DNA of 64,000 nucleotides from B1 sp964355075 (GCA_964355075.1 CAYHCF010000013.1:23442-87441), one strand, 5' to 3'. Counted from the first letter of the stretch, positions 49,271 to 59,052 are shown. Numbers and translations: made by a program. The notes: generated by a model from the sequence alone, not told the origin.

Positions 49271-49947
49271 ATAGGTGCTGTCAAATTTTTTACCACTGAA
49301 ATAAATTCATTTTTATCCACCCAGGTAAATTCACCATGAACAGATAGCATAGTTGTATCAACCGGGCTCAAGTCAACCTTTGTTGCATGAAGAATCATGG
49401 GTAATCCGTATTTGGTATCCTGATACTCCATCAACAAATAATTAAAATCTTTGTAAGGGCTATTTCCAAGATAAACTTTTACATTTTTGTAATAATAAAT
49501 GTCAAACTGTCTATTGTTGGTCAGATCAGAAACGACCGCTTTATTACATTCTAATCCTGCTATCGTTTTTGTTTCCTTACAGGTTACAATATTATATTCT
49601 GGTTGGTTCTCCTGAGCTTTTACATCTTCGGGTTTATCGATGAATGCATAATTTTCGCCCACGGTGTTTAACAAGAGTGAGGTAAATTCCTTCTTATCAT
49701 TATCAAGCAGGTTCACCATTTGGACCATACCCATAGAAGTGGTGATAAAACTCGCTTTTGCGTCTTTAAAAAAGAAAGTTGTTTCTCCGGGAAGCACTGA
49801 AATATTCCCAAATGAATTGCCGGCAGGATAACTAATTTTATATTGAATCATACCCTCATTGTTTGAGGAGGCATGCCTGAATGCATCAATGCATGCCCCT
49901 GACGTGAGAATCATCGTAAATACAAAAATTAGATCCGTTTTTTTCAT
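49267..49947 (-). CDS. Exported lipoprotein of unknown function
   Basis: I use the second Met (49947), which gives 226 residues and a good lipoprotein signal (MKKTDLIFVFTMILTSGAC, lipobox T-S-G-A-C); the Met at 49965 adds six residues. The mature part has Y-K-I-S-Y-P-A near 37-43, L-E-C-N-K-A near 130-135 and F-D-I-Y-Y-Y near 145-150, like the DUF4412/GLPGLI-type small exported proteins. It overlaps the YD-repeat lipoprotein gene by 4 bases. Confidence 0.6.
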   Translation of the reverse strand: MKKTDLIFVFTMILTSGACIDAFRHASSNNEGMIQYKISYPAGNSFGNISVLPGETTFFFKDAKASFITTSMGMVQMVNLLDNDKKEFTSLLLNTVGENYAFIDKPEDVKAQENQPEYNIVTCKETKTIAGLECNKAVVSDLTNNRQFDIYYYKNVKVYLGNSPYKDFNYLLMEYQDTKYGLPMILHATKVDLSPVDTTMLSVHGEFTWVDKNEFISVVKNLTAPI

Positions 49948-50048
49948 GCTATTCTTTGCTTTCAAATCCGCAATAATCTTACCGGTAATTCATTGGAAGG
50001 AACCAGGAAAAGTACCCCAAAATCCCGGAGTACTTTTCCTGATTGTTC

Positions 50049-51308
50049 CTAATAATCTTTGTTGTTTAATCCTTTTAACTGGATATGCGGATTTACGGTA
50101 ACGATATCACCCAATCCATGCTTCATATAAAATGACGACCTGCTAAATGTCAATTTTCCTTCAAATTCAAAGTACCAATTAAAGACGGTACCTGCCGCAT
50201 TATACACTTTCTTTCCACCCTGAAATTCAAAATACATATCCGCAGGACGTTCAATCCTTTTGTTCCATCCTAACTGACCGCTATATCCCATTACCGTATC
50301 GGGGGCACATTGCGTAACTTTAGGTGGAACAATTTCTCCTCCCTGATGTTTCCATACAGGAGCTAGCGTGCCGTGAGCCAAAAAGCCTGAACCGTATTTT
50401 ACAATCTGGCCGGCATTTGCCCAATAGTAGGCAGTATCTGTCTGAGCCAGCACAGTTGCCCTATTATAGATAGGATCCAATATGTTTCCAATGGTATCAT
50501 GGCCGAAAAAATTATCTACACAACCGCCCCGTTCTTTGTCTCTTCCGTCGTTACCACTGTAGCAGGATGAGGTGATCACATATCCCTTAAAATAGGAATT
50601 TGAAGGATTGGCCTGATCAAAAACAAATGAAACGAGTTTAAATCCGGGACTAGGAAAACCGCCCACAAGAGATAATCCGGTACTGTTGGCGTCCAAATGC
50701 GCAACCGACCAGGTTACCGCAGTATGTGATTCAACCGTAATATACTTGCGTGTTGGGTTGGCTACTGTGTCTGAAGCAACAATTGTAAATTTATAATTAC
50801 CGGTAGAGGCAATATTTGTCAGGGTTAAATTCTGGGTTAAATCAGCTGTACCTAAGGTAACAATACTACCTGGATTTGTTTCAAAATCAATACCGTCAAT
50901 GGTAAATGAGTTTTGATTATCCGTATTAAACTTTGAATAGATAAAGTAGGTGCCGGGTATCAAATAAGGAAATTTGTAATCTCCTGTCGCATTTGCAAAG
51001 ATCATGGCAACTATTTTTGTGGGATCAACTGTTGAACCAAAATAAAGTTTAACAATTGCTCCATGGGCAGCTATTGGTGTTCCACTTTCGTCAGGATATG
51101 TAATATTCCCCATTATCGATTTACCCTTAAGTGTGTCGTGTACCGTTACATACAAGGTTTTATTTACCGTATCGTGTACCGTTACAATTGTGGTGTCATG
51201 GACAGTAACAGTCTGTTTTTCTACTTCCTTCTTGCAGTAAGAAAGACTGAAAATCAACCCAACTATTGCCGGGATTACCATTAATTTGAAAAATTTTGGA
51301 GTTTTCAT
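50049..51308 (-). CDS. Lipoprotein with V-H-D-T repeats
   Basis: A 419-residue lipoprotein (lipobox S-L-S-Y-C near 21-25) with a linker of three T-V-H-D-T repeats near 33-60. A carboxypeptidase-regulatory-like beta domain follows near 65-150 (I-M-G-N-I-T-Y-P, then A-N-A-T-G-D-Y-K-F-P). The last 250 residues are a beta-rich domain without a recognised motif. The Cys pair C-Y-S...C-V-D near 245-260 may bind a metal or form a disulfide. It stands 153 bases after the T9SS gene. Confidence 0.65.
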   Translation of the reverse strand: MKTPKFFKLMVIPAIVGLIFSLSYCKKEVEKQTVTVHDTTIVTVHDTVNKTLYVTVHDTLKGKSIMGNITYPDESGTPIAAHGAIVKLYFGSTVDPTKIVAMIFANATGDYKFPYLIPGTYFIYSKFNTDNQNSFTIDGIDFETNPGSIVTLGTADLTQNLTLTNIASTGNYKFTIVASDTVANPTRKYITVESHTAVTWSVAHLDANSTGLSLVGGFPSPGFKLVSFVFDQANPSNSYFKGYVITSSCYSGNDGRDKERGGCVDNFFGHDTIGNILDPIYNRATVLAQTDTAYYWANAGQIVKYGSGFLAHGTLAPVWKHQGGEIVPPKVTQCAPDTVMGYSGQLGWNKRIERPADMYFEFQGGKKVYNAAGTVFNWYFEFEGKLTFSRSSFYMKHGLGDIVTVNPHIQLKGLNNKDY

Positions 51309-51460
51309 AATTTGTTTTTTTTAGATGTGTTTTTTTAGATGTTTTTTGTGAAATTGTTTTGTTTTTTTATATGTTATATTTTTTATTTCATCTCGATTTT
51401 TTCTTTACTTTAACTTTTTCTTTGTTTTAACTGACAGTTATTGATGCTCTGACCTGAATT

Positions 51461-52975
51461 TTAATTTTCAATAAATACGGGAAGGCCAATGATACCTTTT
51501 TCAGTATTAACCTTCAAAATGTACAGGCCGTTTGGAAAAGCACTCCAATTCATATGATAACTATTTATACCCTGTCCTGATTCTAAGGTTTGATTGAATA
51601 AAATTTGTCCGGAGGCATTCATTAATTCTATTGCATATATTTCATTCTTGGACGCACTTATTTCGATTGAGAATTCACCATTACCGGGATTAGGAAAAAC
51701 GCTTATTAGTTTTCTGAGATCCTCTTTCCACGCGAAACCAGTTGTCTCTACAACCACTGATTTTGTGGCAGTACATCCGTTGTGATCAGTAACTGTTACG
51801 GTATATGTACCCGGGCTTAATCCTTTTGCAGTATCCGAATTACCACCAGTGGGTGACCAAGAGAATGAATAGGGGGGAGTTCCGCCAGAGGCATTTACTA
51901 CAGCCATTCCGGAGAAGGTAGTTGTTGACAGGGTCAGGCTTGAAGCGGGTTGTGTAATCACTAAATTCACGGAAGTTGAACAATTATTTTCATCTGTAAC
52001 CGCGATAACATAATTTCCTGCTGCAAGCCCTGTCGTACTTGAAGAACTTGCACCTCCCGGAGTCCAGAGAAACGATTTAATTCCGGTACCCCCGTTCGCA
52101 TTAATGCTTGCTGTACCCGTACTTTCACCCCGACAAAGCACATTGGTCTGAGAACCAGTTGAAGCAGTTAATTGTATTGGATTTTCAAGAATGATGGTTT
52201 TGATACACGTATTGGGCGTAGGGATATGTGAATCGGTTATTGTACAGGTATAAGTATCCGGGGAGCGACCACTTATGGATGGTCCTATTGCTCCCGTTAT
52301 GATACCTTGAGAATTAGACCATTTATAGGTATATGGGGATGTTCCACCTAATGGAGTCACCGAGGCAGATCCATTATTTAGGTTATAACAACCATTATTT
52401 TGTGTTGTTGTTGCAGCGAAACTCACTGGCATTGTGGCATCGTTTACAACAAGGGTAGAAAGATAAATATTATCACCTTCATCGGTATTATCCCCATCAG
52501 CGGCGTTAAAGGCTCCATAAAAAGTTAGGGTTCCCTTTCCTGTCGACGGGGCTTTCCAGGTAAAAGTCCAGGATCTCGAATTGGTACCCGAATTACCGCC
52601 AATTGTGTGAGTGATGTATCTTCCACTGGTATCAATTTGCATGTCTGATCCACCAATGGTCATAGTACCCATTTTACCACCATTTGAATCCTGTGGCGAA
52701 ATTTCAAATCCAAATTTGCTCAAACCTACATAAGAAATTGTGGCGGTAATCGTATAGGTACTATCAGGCAAATAACCCGATAAAGGAATATTGGATGTTA
52801 TCATTCCAGCCTGGTATGTTTCGAGGTTATCATTATGACAGAAAGTGCAATTCTGATAACCACTAGCTTTGTCTCCACTGAATCCGGGATCTGCTCCGGT
52901 TTTGTGTCCCTGAAGTACAGAACTCAAAAAACAAAAACTGATTAGAACAAGTAAGGTGAGATAAGTATTTTTCAT
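51461..52975 (-). CDS. T9SS cargo protein with c-type haem motif and SprB-like repeats
   Basis: I use the ATG at 52975 (MKNTYLTLLVLISFCFLSS), which gives a normal signal peptide; the open frame runs further upstream but without one. The 504-residue protein has C-T-F-C-H near 43-47, a haem c motif, in a region like the choice-of-anchor V domains. Three SprB-like G-G-T-x-P-Y-x-Y/F-x-W-S repeats follow (about 210-390). The last 75 residues (V-F-P-N-P-G-N-G-E-F, then Y-I-L-K-V) are a type A T9SS sorting domain. It is thus a surface-exposed, probably haem-bearing protein. Confidence 0.85.
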   Translation of the reverse strand: MKNTYLTLLVLISFCFLSSVLQGHKTGADPGFSGDKASGYQNCTFCHNDNLETYQAGMITSNIPLSGYLPDSTYTITATISYVGLSKFGFEISPQDSNGGKMGTMTIGGSDMQIDTSGRYITHTIGGNSGTNSRSWTFTWKAPSTGKGTLTFYGAFNAADGDNTDEGDNIYLSTLVVNDATMPVSFAATTTQNNGCYNLNNGSASVTPLGGTSPYTYKWSNSQGIITGAIGPSISGRSPDTYTCTITDSHIPTPNTCIKTIILENPIQLTASTGSQTNVLCRGESTGTASINANGGTGIKSFLWTPGGASSSSTTGLAAGNYVIAVTDENNCSTSVNLVITQPASSLTLSTTTFSGMAVVNASGGTPPYSFSWSPTGGNSDTAKGLSPGTYTVTVTDHNGCTATKSVVVETTGFAWKEDLRKLISVFPNPGNGEFSIEISASKNEIYAIELMNASGQILFNQTLESGQGINSYHMNWSAFPNGLYILKVNTEKGIIGLPVFIEN

Positions 52976-53000
52976 GAGATTTATTTGAAAATGTTGACTG

Positions 53001-53918
53001 TTAATTTTGTTTAATCCATGCACCAACTTCTTTTTCAAAAGGATTTTTATCGTTCTTAATTTTATGAAGATGATAAAAAATATAGGAATAGGTAATCCAT
53101 ACTCCACCAAATAATACACAAAGAACTATTATAAGGGAAGGAGGAGCATAGGGCTCCCACAGTGCACGCGGAAAAGGATTTTTTTCAGAAGGAATAGTGA
53201 ATCCCCAATTCACAGTTGAATTTGATTCCAGGGTTCCAAACTGTTCGTTATCTTCAATTCTGGCAACGATGGTAAGCTCCCCATTTCCCCCTCCTGGAAT
53301 TTCTTTGGGGTAATTAAAAGACGCATTCCCTGCTTCATCTGTAGTACTACTGTTATCTTCAGTGGCCGCCATTTGGCCAAATAACCTTTGGATATAAAAT
53401 TTTACAGTAATGTCTTTCACCGGGATTTTTTTTCCGTCCATATCTGTTGTCACAACATTGGCAATAACCTGTCTGCTATCGTCTTTTGGATCTAATTTTA
53501 TGGAAAGATCTGCCTCCTGAAAATGAATGGACTCTTCAGCGTTTTCAAGCTTTTCATTGTTTTCAATCTTTACCACTAAACTATAATTCCTCTCCTTATC
53601 CGGAGTAATTTTATCACTTAATACGAGTTCGGCATTTCCTTCATTATCCGTAATACAATTATCTGTTTTATCCAGCACTTCTAAATTCTGTATATACAAA
53701 TTCAGTTTGACATTTGGGGCAGGTTCGCGCTTCCCTTCCGCATTTTTGGCTGTTACTTTTAAAAGGATATGCCTGGTTTTATCGGCATGTTTTTTAACAG
53801 ATATCTGGATGGATGAACTCATTTTTTCTAATGGAGAAGTAGGTTGTTGAGCTATTGAATATCCAAAACCGATTACAAGCAACAGGATTGTAATGGCTAT
53901 TTTTTTAATTATTTTCAT
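53001..53918 (-). CDS. Inner-membrane-anchored protein with two Ig-like domains
   Basis: I use the ATG at 53918, giving a signal peptide (MKIIKKIAITILLLVIGFGY) and 305 residues. Two Ig-like repeats (about 30-125 and 126-235) share the pattern I/V-K-F/L-Y-I-Q-x-L and G-N-A-x-L/F. A single membrane helix at about 255-280 is followed by a short cytoplasmic tail (H-L-H-K-I-K-N-D-K). It lies between the NrfD and T9SS genes and is probably a periplasmic accessory of the complex. Confidence 0.7.
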   Translation of the reverse strand: MKIIKKIAITILLLVIGFGYSIAQQPTSPLEKMSSSIQISVKKHADKTRHILLKVTAKNAEGKREPAPNVKLNLYIQNLEVLDKTDNCITDNEGNAELVLSDKITPDKERNYSLVVKIENNEKLENAEESIHFQEADLSIKLDPKDDSRQVIANVVTTDMDGKKIPVKDITVKFYIQRLFGQMAATEDNSSTTDEAGNASFNYPKEIPGGGNGELTIVARIEDNEQFGTLESNSTVNWGFTIPSEKNPFPRALWEPYAPPSLIIVLCVLFGGVWITYSYIFYHLHKIKNDKNPFEKEVGAWIKQN

Positions 53919-53956
53919 TTTTCTGATCAGCTTATGATTTTTTTTTATATTCATAT

Positions 53957-55369
53957 TTATGCAACAGGCACTTCAGAACTTAATATTCTTTCAGCTTCCC
54001 TTTTATTTTTCAGATCGTTTAATATTGTTTTATCGTGTTCAATTATTACTCCTTCTTCAACTTCCCAAACCGCCATCATTGGGAACAATTTTGAGAATAA
54101 TGTGATCACCAGAAAAATACCGGACAGACATCCCATCGTTACCGACCATTCTACCCAGTTTGGAAAATAGGATGACCAATCGGCAGGTACTTCCTGAATA
54201 GGCATATATGGGTGCAACAGGGTGGGAACCACGATTATGTAACGTTTGATCCAGGCACCGACAACAATTATTATACAGGTAATGGAAAGGGAAAGTGGTC
54301 TTCTTCCCATGGGAAAACACATGATAATAATGGGAAGCAAAACGGTTCCGAATTGTAATATCCAGAAAATACTTGAAAAATTTCCGTAAAAAAGATCTCT
54401 CAATAATAATCCTTCATGAGTAGCCATTTTGTAAGCAGGAATCCAGTATTCGTTTAAATTCAAATAGGCATAGATTAGCGTTAAAGCCAATACAATCCTT
54501 CCCATTAAATCAAAGTGGCGTGGAGTAATATATTTTTCAAGGCAATATAATTTCCGGAATGCAGCCATTCCTAGTATTACACCAGCCGAACCCGAATACA
54601 GGGCTCCTGCTACAAAATAAGGACCGAACACCGTACTATCCCATCCCGGACGTAAAGTCATGGCGAAAATGTAACTTACCACGGTATGAACGGAAACAGC
54701 AACGGGAATAATGATTATGGTCATAATGGTCATTACCTTTTCAAGTATATGCCATTGGTTTTTTGATCCCGTCCATCCGATGGCCATTTTTGTATAAAGC
54801 CATTTTCTGAATTTTTTAAATTTGGTATCACAAATAATAAGGCGATCCCGGCAAAGAGCCATGTCGGGTATCATGGGCAGGTATAAAAAAACTGTGCTAC
54901 CCACAAAATAAGTACATATAGAAATTACATCCCAAAGGAGAGGAGATTGAACTCTGCCAAAAATAACCAAGTTAGCTACACGGTCAGGCCTTCCCAAATC
55001 TATTATGGGCATGATTCCTCCAAACAAAAGTGATACAAAAGTGAGAAGTTCAGCAGAACGTGTTATCGGTCTTCTCCATTCCTGTTTGGTGATACGTAGG
55101 ATAGCTGAAACAAGCGTTCCTGAATGGCTGATTCCAATAAAGAATACAAAAGTAGAAATATACAATCCCCAGGAAACATAATTTCGCATTGCGGTAACGC
55201 CCAATCCATTTCTCAACTGAAAAATAAAAGCGAATAAACCCCAGGAGGCGACGGCTATTAATATGCCAAGCCAAATTTTAGTGCTGTTACCCCATTTATA
55301 GGTTGGGCGAAGACAATTTTCTCTGACCTCCTCCAGTTCCACGCTTAAATTGAAGTTTCCATTTTTCAT
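53957..55369 (-). CDS. NrfD/PsrC-family membrane subunit
   Basis: A 470-residue protein with about ten membrane helices of the NrfD/PsrC/ActC fold. Seen: W-G-L-Y-I-S-T-F-V-F-F-I-G-I-S-H-S-G-T near 66-84, A-I-L-R-I-T-K-Q-E-W-R-R-P-I near 89-102, D-L-G-R-P near 123-127, and two long C-terminal helices. Such proteins pass electrons between quinol and a periplasmic Fe-S partner. The Fe-S gene ends 34 bases upstream, so they form a complex. Confidence 0.88.
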   Translation of the reverse strand: MKNGNFNLSVELEEVRENCLRPTYKWGNSTKIWLGILIAVASWGLFAFIFQLRNGLGVTAMRNYVSWGLYISTFVFFIGISHSGTLVSAILRITKQEWRRPITRSAELLTFVSLLFGGIMPIIDLGRPDRVANLVIFGRVQSPLLWDVISICTYFVGSTVFLYLPMIPDMALCRDRLIICDTKFKKFRKWLYTKMAIGWTGSKNQWHILEKVMTIMTIIIIPVAVSVHTVVSYIFAMTLRPGWDSTVFGPYFVAGALYSGSAGVILGMAAFRKLYCLEKYITPRHFDLMGRIVLALTLIYAYLNLNEYWIPAYKMATHEGLLLRDLFYGNFSSIFWILQFGTVLLPIIIMCFPMGRRPLSLSITCIIIVVGAWIKRYIIVVPTLLHPYMPIQEVPADWSSYFPNWVEWSVTMGCLSGIFLVITLFSKLFPMMAVWEVEEGVIIEHDKTILNDLKNKREAERILSSEVPVA

Positions 55370-55403
55370 TTTTCTGCAGTTTTGGTTTTAATTTTATTTA
55401 ATA

Positions 55404-56375
55404 TTATAAGATCATATGATCCATATCCATCTTTTTGTTTTTATGACCGTTGGCATCTTCATTATCCATAGGATTTATTTCAGGAGTTGGATATTTCCGG
55501 TTTTTCGGTGGCAGATAATAAACTCTTGGCTCTGTTCCCAGGTCGTCCAATAACCGGTATCCGGCATTATCTTCGAGAAGTTGCGATAGTTTTAAAGTTG
55601 TGCCTGAAGAATTTGTTACTGCATTTTCATTCTGGTCGCCAAAATATACTACATTCATGGGGCATCCTGTAACACAGGCAGGCATTTCACCCTTCCGAAT
55701 CATATCCGGGCAGAAATCACATTTCTCAACTGTTCCCATTCTTCTTGGGTATCCTTTTTCAGCCGAATAGGGTTCATTTGTAATGGATGCATTTTGAACC
55801 GGATGTGACCAATTGAAGAATCGTGTTGAATATGGGCAGGCAGCCATACACATTCTACAACCGATACAGCGTTCATTGTCTATTAATACAATTCCGTCCT
55901 GGCGTTTAAAAGTTGCATTCACCGGACAAACTTTTGTGCAGGGTGGATTATCGCAATGGAAACAGGGTTTTGGTAAAAAATACGGTGAGGTAGTTTCAGA
56001 GTCTTTCATTTTGAATACCTTTATCCATTCACGATCAGGCTCTGTTAGGTGCATTGACTGACAAGCATCCGTACACTTTTTACAACCATCGCATTTTGCA
56101 AGGTCAATTACCATCACAAATTTTCTGCCTTCAATGCCTTTTCTTGCTTCTTCATTTGAAATGGGTTCCTGTGTATATTCCTTCAGGTTTTTGGAATCGG
56201 TTTTGTACACTTTACCCTGGCATATCACTACTTTGCTGGTACCAGTATTTTCCTCCTTTGATATAACCCGATCAATCCCAATTATCCCTGCCGCCAATGT
56301 TCCACCTGCCATTAAACTTTTCTTTAAAAAATTTCTCCGGTTTTCTTTTCCTGATTCATTTTTCTCTTTTTTCAT
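55404..56375 (-). CDS. Tat-exported four-cluster [4Fe-4S] protein
   Basis: A 323-residue DmsB/HybA-type electron-transfer protein with a Tat signal (N-R-R-N-F-L-K-K near 12-19). Clusters: C-D-G-C-K-K-C-T-D-A-C near 97-107, C-F-H-C-D-N-P-P-C-T-K-V-C near 138-150, C-I-G-C-R-M-C-M-A-A-C near 171-181, and C-D-F-C...C-V-T-G-C near 221-238. It faces the periplasm and joins the NrfD subunit. No molybdopterin subunit lies beside it. It is the first gene of the block. Confidence 0.93.
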   Translation of the reverse strand: MKKEKNESGKENRRNFLKKSLMAGGTLAAGIIGIDRVISKEENTGTSKVVICQGKVYKTDSKNLKEYTQEPISNEEARKGIEGRKFVMVIDLAKCDGCKKCTDACQSMHLTEPDREWIKVFKMKDSETTSPYFLPKPCFHCDNPPCTKVCPVNATFKRQDGIVLIDNERCIGCRMCMAACPYSTRFFNWSHPVQNASITNEPYSAEKGYPRRMGTVEKCDFCPDMIRKGEMPACVTGCPMNVVYFGDQNENAVTNSSGTTLKLSQLLEDNAGYRLLDDLGTEPRVYYLPPKNRKYPTPEINPMDNEDANGHKNKKMDMDHMIL

Positions 56376-56472
56376 CTTGATTACCTTTGTTTATGTTGTT
56401 TCATGCTTTTAATTCAATAATGTTCAAATGTTGAATTATCATAGGGTTCATGTTTTTGAATTCTGAAATAAG

Positions 56473-56490
56473 TGATAAGACTTTTTATCA
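56473..56490. promoter_or_regulatory. Inverted repeat upstream of the Fe-S/NrfD block
   Basis: TGATAA (56473-56478), six bases, then TTATCA (56485-56490). It is about 100 bases upstream of the Fe-S gene start, where a regulator could bind. The arm spacing does not fit an FNR box. Confidence 0.35.
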
Positions 56491-56592
56491 AAATTTCCAA
56501 TAAGGACAAGTCTTCATAACGCAATTCAAAGGTAAAGGGATGAGGAAGGGGCGTACAATACCAGCAAACCTGTAATTTGTCTACTGATTTTT

Positions 56593-56625
56593 TGGTATAC
56601 TCAAATACCAGAAACTACGTAGTTT
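56593..56625. promoter_or_regulatory. Two inverted repeats between response regulator and Fe-S gene
   Basis: TGGTAT-N6-ATACCA (56593-56610) and the perfect 14-base palindrome AAACTACGTAGTTT (56612-56625) lie side by side in the 378-base gap between the two transcription units. They are candidate operators for the NarL-like regulator. Confidence 0.45.
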
Positions 56626-56753
56626 TAGAAAAGAAAAATAAGAAATAGTACTATAACTGGTAATAGGTTAGAGAAAGATATTTTTCCCGACAGGGTTGAT
56701 GTGGTATTCCGGATCAAAGATGGAGCAATGATCTTTTTTGCTTTTGAATACAA

Positions 56754-57419
56754 TTAATTAACCTTGATTATTCCCTCATGAATAGCGTATTTTATCAAAG
56801 CTACCGTTGAATCAAGATTTAGTTTCTGCATCATATTTTTCCGGTGAGTTTCAACTGTTCTGACACTGATAAACAATTTTTCGGCAATATCATTATTTGA
56901 TACTTCTTCGGCAATCAGCTTAAGAATTTGTTTTTCCCGCGAAGTGAGATAGGAGCTTTTATCCTTTTGATTTTCATTGCCTGAATTTTCCTTCATGGTA
57001 CAGTAATCTTTTAATATAAAATTTGAAAATCCTCTGCAATAATAATTTTCACCACTTCCTATGGTACGAATGGCAAGCTCAAATTCACTTTTACCGGCGT
57101 TTTTGTACAAACAACCCGTTGCCCCCGATTTAATGATCTGTTCAATGTATTCTTCTTCCGAATGAATCGTTAATATTAAAGTCTTAACATCCGGGAATTC
57201 CTTCTTAATGATTTGAATGGCCTCAATACCCGACATTTCAGGCATTGAGATGTCCGTAATTAATATATCAGGTGATAATTTGGAGATAAGTTCAATTGCC
57301 TCATTGCCGTTTTCGGCCTCTCCAACAATTTCAAAACCATCAATTTCTTTCAGCATATTTTTAATACCTTCTCTTACTATTGAATGATCATCCGCAATAA
57401 GAATTCTGAAATTTTTCAT
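56754..57419 (-). CDS. NarL/LuxR-family response regulator
   Basis: A 221-residue two-domain regulator. The receiver domain has D-D-H near 10-12, the phospho-acceptor D54 in I-L-I-T-D-I-S-M-P near 51-58, T/S in L-T-I-H and K105-like Lys. The LuxR-type HTH is near 158-205 (L-T-S-R-E-K-Q-I-L-K-L, V-E-T-H-R-K-N-M). It follows the histidine kinase gene after 4 bases. It likely controls the respiratory block upstream of which it lies. Confidence 0.93.
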   Translation of the reverse strand: MKNFRILIADDHSIVREGIKNMLKEIDGFEIVGEAENGNEAIELISKLSPDILITDISMPEMSGIEAIQIIKKEFPDVKTLILTIHSEEEYIEQIIKSGATGCLYKNAGKSEFELAIRTIGSGENYYCRGFSNFILKDYCTMKENSGNENQKDKSSYLTSREKQILKLIAEEVSNNDIAEKLFISVRTVETHRKNMMQKLNLDSTVALIKYAIHEGIIKVN

Positions 57420-57423
57420 ATTA

Positions 57424-58776
57424 TTAAGTATTAATTATCGGTATTTCCACCATGATTTCTGTCCCCTGGGCAAGTGAGGAATTTATAGATGATGTTCCAC
57501 CAAATGCTTTTGTTCTTTCTTCAATATTCAAGAGCCCCAAACCCTTCAACGACGGCATCAGGTTAAGATCAAATCCGATACCGTCATCCTCTATAATCAG
57601 GGTTATGGAGGAGGGGTGACGAATCAACTGGATCAGAACATTTTTTGCATCCGCATATTTGATCACATTATTTATCGCTTCCTGTGTAATCCGGTAAAGG
57701 TTTAATTCCAACCTTTCTTCCAGACGTTCTGATAATTCATATACTTGTAAAACGACATGAATTTTCAATTGCGATTTCATTTCTTCACACAAAGCATTGA
57801 TAGTGGGCACAAGTCCGAATTCCCTGAGCATAGGTGGAATGATGCTATAGGCAATATTATGGGTTTCACCAATTGCTTTATCTACCATAGAACTGATTTC
57901 ATTTAAATTATTCCCGGAACCATATTCCGGAACTTTGTCAATTTCATTTTTTATTTTATAGGAGATGGTCGTCAGGGATTGAATTAATCCATCGTGTAAA
58001 TCGTTGGCAATTCTTTGCCTCTCTCTGTCCTGCACATCAATGATTGTGGAAATTTGTTTATTATTTATAGTATCTATTTCATTTTCTTTTTTACTGATCT
58101 CTACCAAATTATTGTTAATTCGTTTAGTCATAGGATCAAAATAAAAAACAAAAATGATGATGTAAAACAGAATGGAAAACAGGAGATAATAGGTACGGCT
58201 ATATCTGAAATCATTTACTGATTCCAAATTTTCAACCTCATATTGTGAGGTAATCAGATTTAAATCAGAAAGCAGCATAGCAGAAGAATTTATTAAATAG
58301 ATATAATGAGGATTCGAAGTGGAGATTTCCTCATCCTTTGAATCTAACAAAAGATATGCCTCGTTTAAGAATTTACGAACTCTGTCACTCAAATAAAAAG
58401 GAGCACTATTATATATTGAATCAATTCTTTTGGAATGAAATTTAGCCATAACAGCAGTATTATCATCTTCCAGAAATTGATGAATGGACCACATTTCATC
58501 TATTGACATTAAGAATTTGTCTTTTATTTTTTCATGTTCGGGAGTATGAACTGTCTGGACAAATCTTGTGGCCAAAAAAGAAATTGATTGAGACAGGAAT
58601 CGCTGTTTTCCACTTTGATTAATCATAAAACCATCCATATCAATATCTCCGATAGATTTCATGAAAAATAGATGTGAAACAATAGCCATTAATGAAAAAA
58701 CTATAAGCAGGCTCATGTTTTTTATCTTCAGGCTATTTACCAGCTTTATTCTGAATTGGTCAATATTTTCAATCAT
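57424..58776 (-). CDS. NarX-like sensor histidine kinase
   Basis: A 450-residue kinase. Two membrane helices (about 20-38 and 200-222) frame a periplasmic four-helix sensor. It begins G-F-M-I-N-Q-S-G-K-Q-R-F-L-S-Q near 49-63, which resembles the P-box of NarX/NarQ and of PilJ-type sensors (I-N-x-A-G-x-x-R-M-L-S-Q), where nitrate or nitrite binds. The HisKA_3 box is R-I-A-N-D-L-H-D-G near 258-266 (His264), and the HATPase has D-D-G-I-G-F-D and G-L-G-L-L-N-I. Nitrate, nitrite or a related oxyanion is a likely but unproven signal. Confidence 0.88.
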   Translation of the reverse strand: MIENIDQFRIKLVNSLKIKNMSLLIVFSLMAIVSHLFFMKSIGDIDMDGFMINQSGKQRFLSQSISFLATRFVQTVHTPEHEKIKDKFLMSIDEMWSIHQFLEDDNTAVMAKFHSKRIDSIYNSAPFYLSDRVRKFLNEAYLLLDSKDEEISTSNPHYIYLINSSAMLLSDLNLITSQYEVENLESVNDFRYSRTYYLLFSILFYIIIFVFYFDPMTKRINNNLVEISKKENEIDTINNKQISTIIDVQDRERQRIANDLHDGLIQSLTTISYKIKNEIDKVPEYGSGNNLNEISSMVDKAIGETHNIAYSIIPPMLREFGLVPTINALCEEMKSQLKIHVVLQVYELSERLEERLELNLYRITQEAINNVIKYADAKNVLIQLIRHPSSITLIIEDDGIGFDLNLMPSLKGLGLLNIEERTKAFGGTSSINSSLAQGTEIMVEIPIINT

Positions 58777-59017
58777 TTATTCTTATGTGTAAGGGTAAGC
58801 ATAAACAAAACGAAACTAATAAAAATTTTGTTAATAGCTAAAAGTCAGGGTTTTTAGTACTGTCATTTTTTATCTTATCCATCAACCGATAATTGCCGGA
58901 AATCTTATTACAGCGGTCTTTTTTATTATTCTGCCATCGCATTTATGACTGGTTTAACCGGCACTTTTTTCTAACACAGTAGCCAGAGATGGAAATACAC
59001 ACAGAGCTCATTTCTCT

Positions 59018-59034
59018 CCCGATTGCTATCGGGA
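59018..59034. repeat. CCCGATTGCTATCGGGA palindrome
   Basis: Near-perfect palindrome related to 44674-44690. It lies just past the stop of the DinB-like gene, inside a 276-base gap without genes. Confidence 0.6.
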
Positions 59035-59052
59035 TTCGTATTAAGAGAATTC

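Noticed and set aside
56473..56490. FNR/CRP-type box upstream of the Fe-S gene
   Set aside because: The arms TGATAA/TTATCA are too far apart for TTGAT-N4-ATCAA; I list it only as an inverted repeat.
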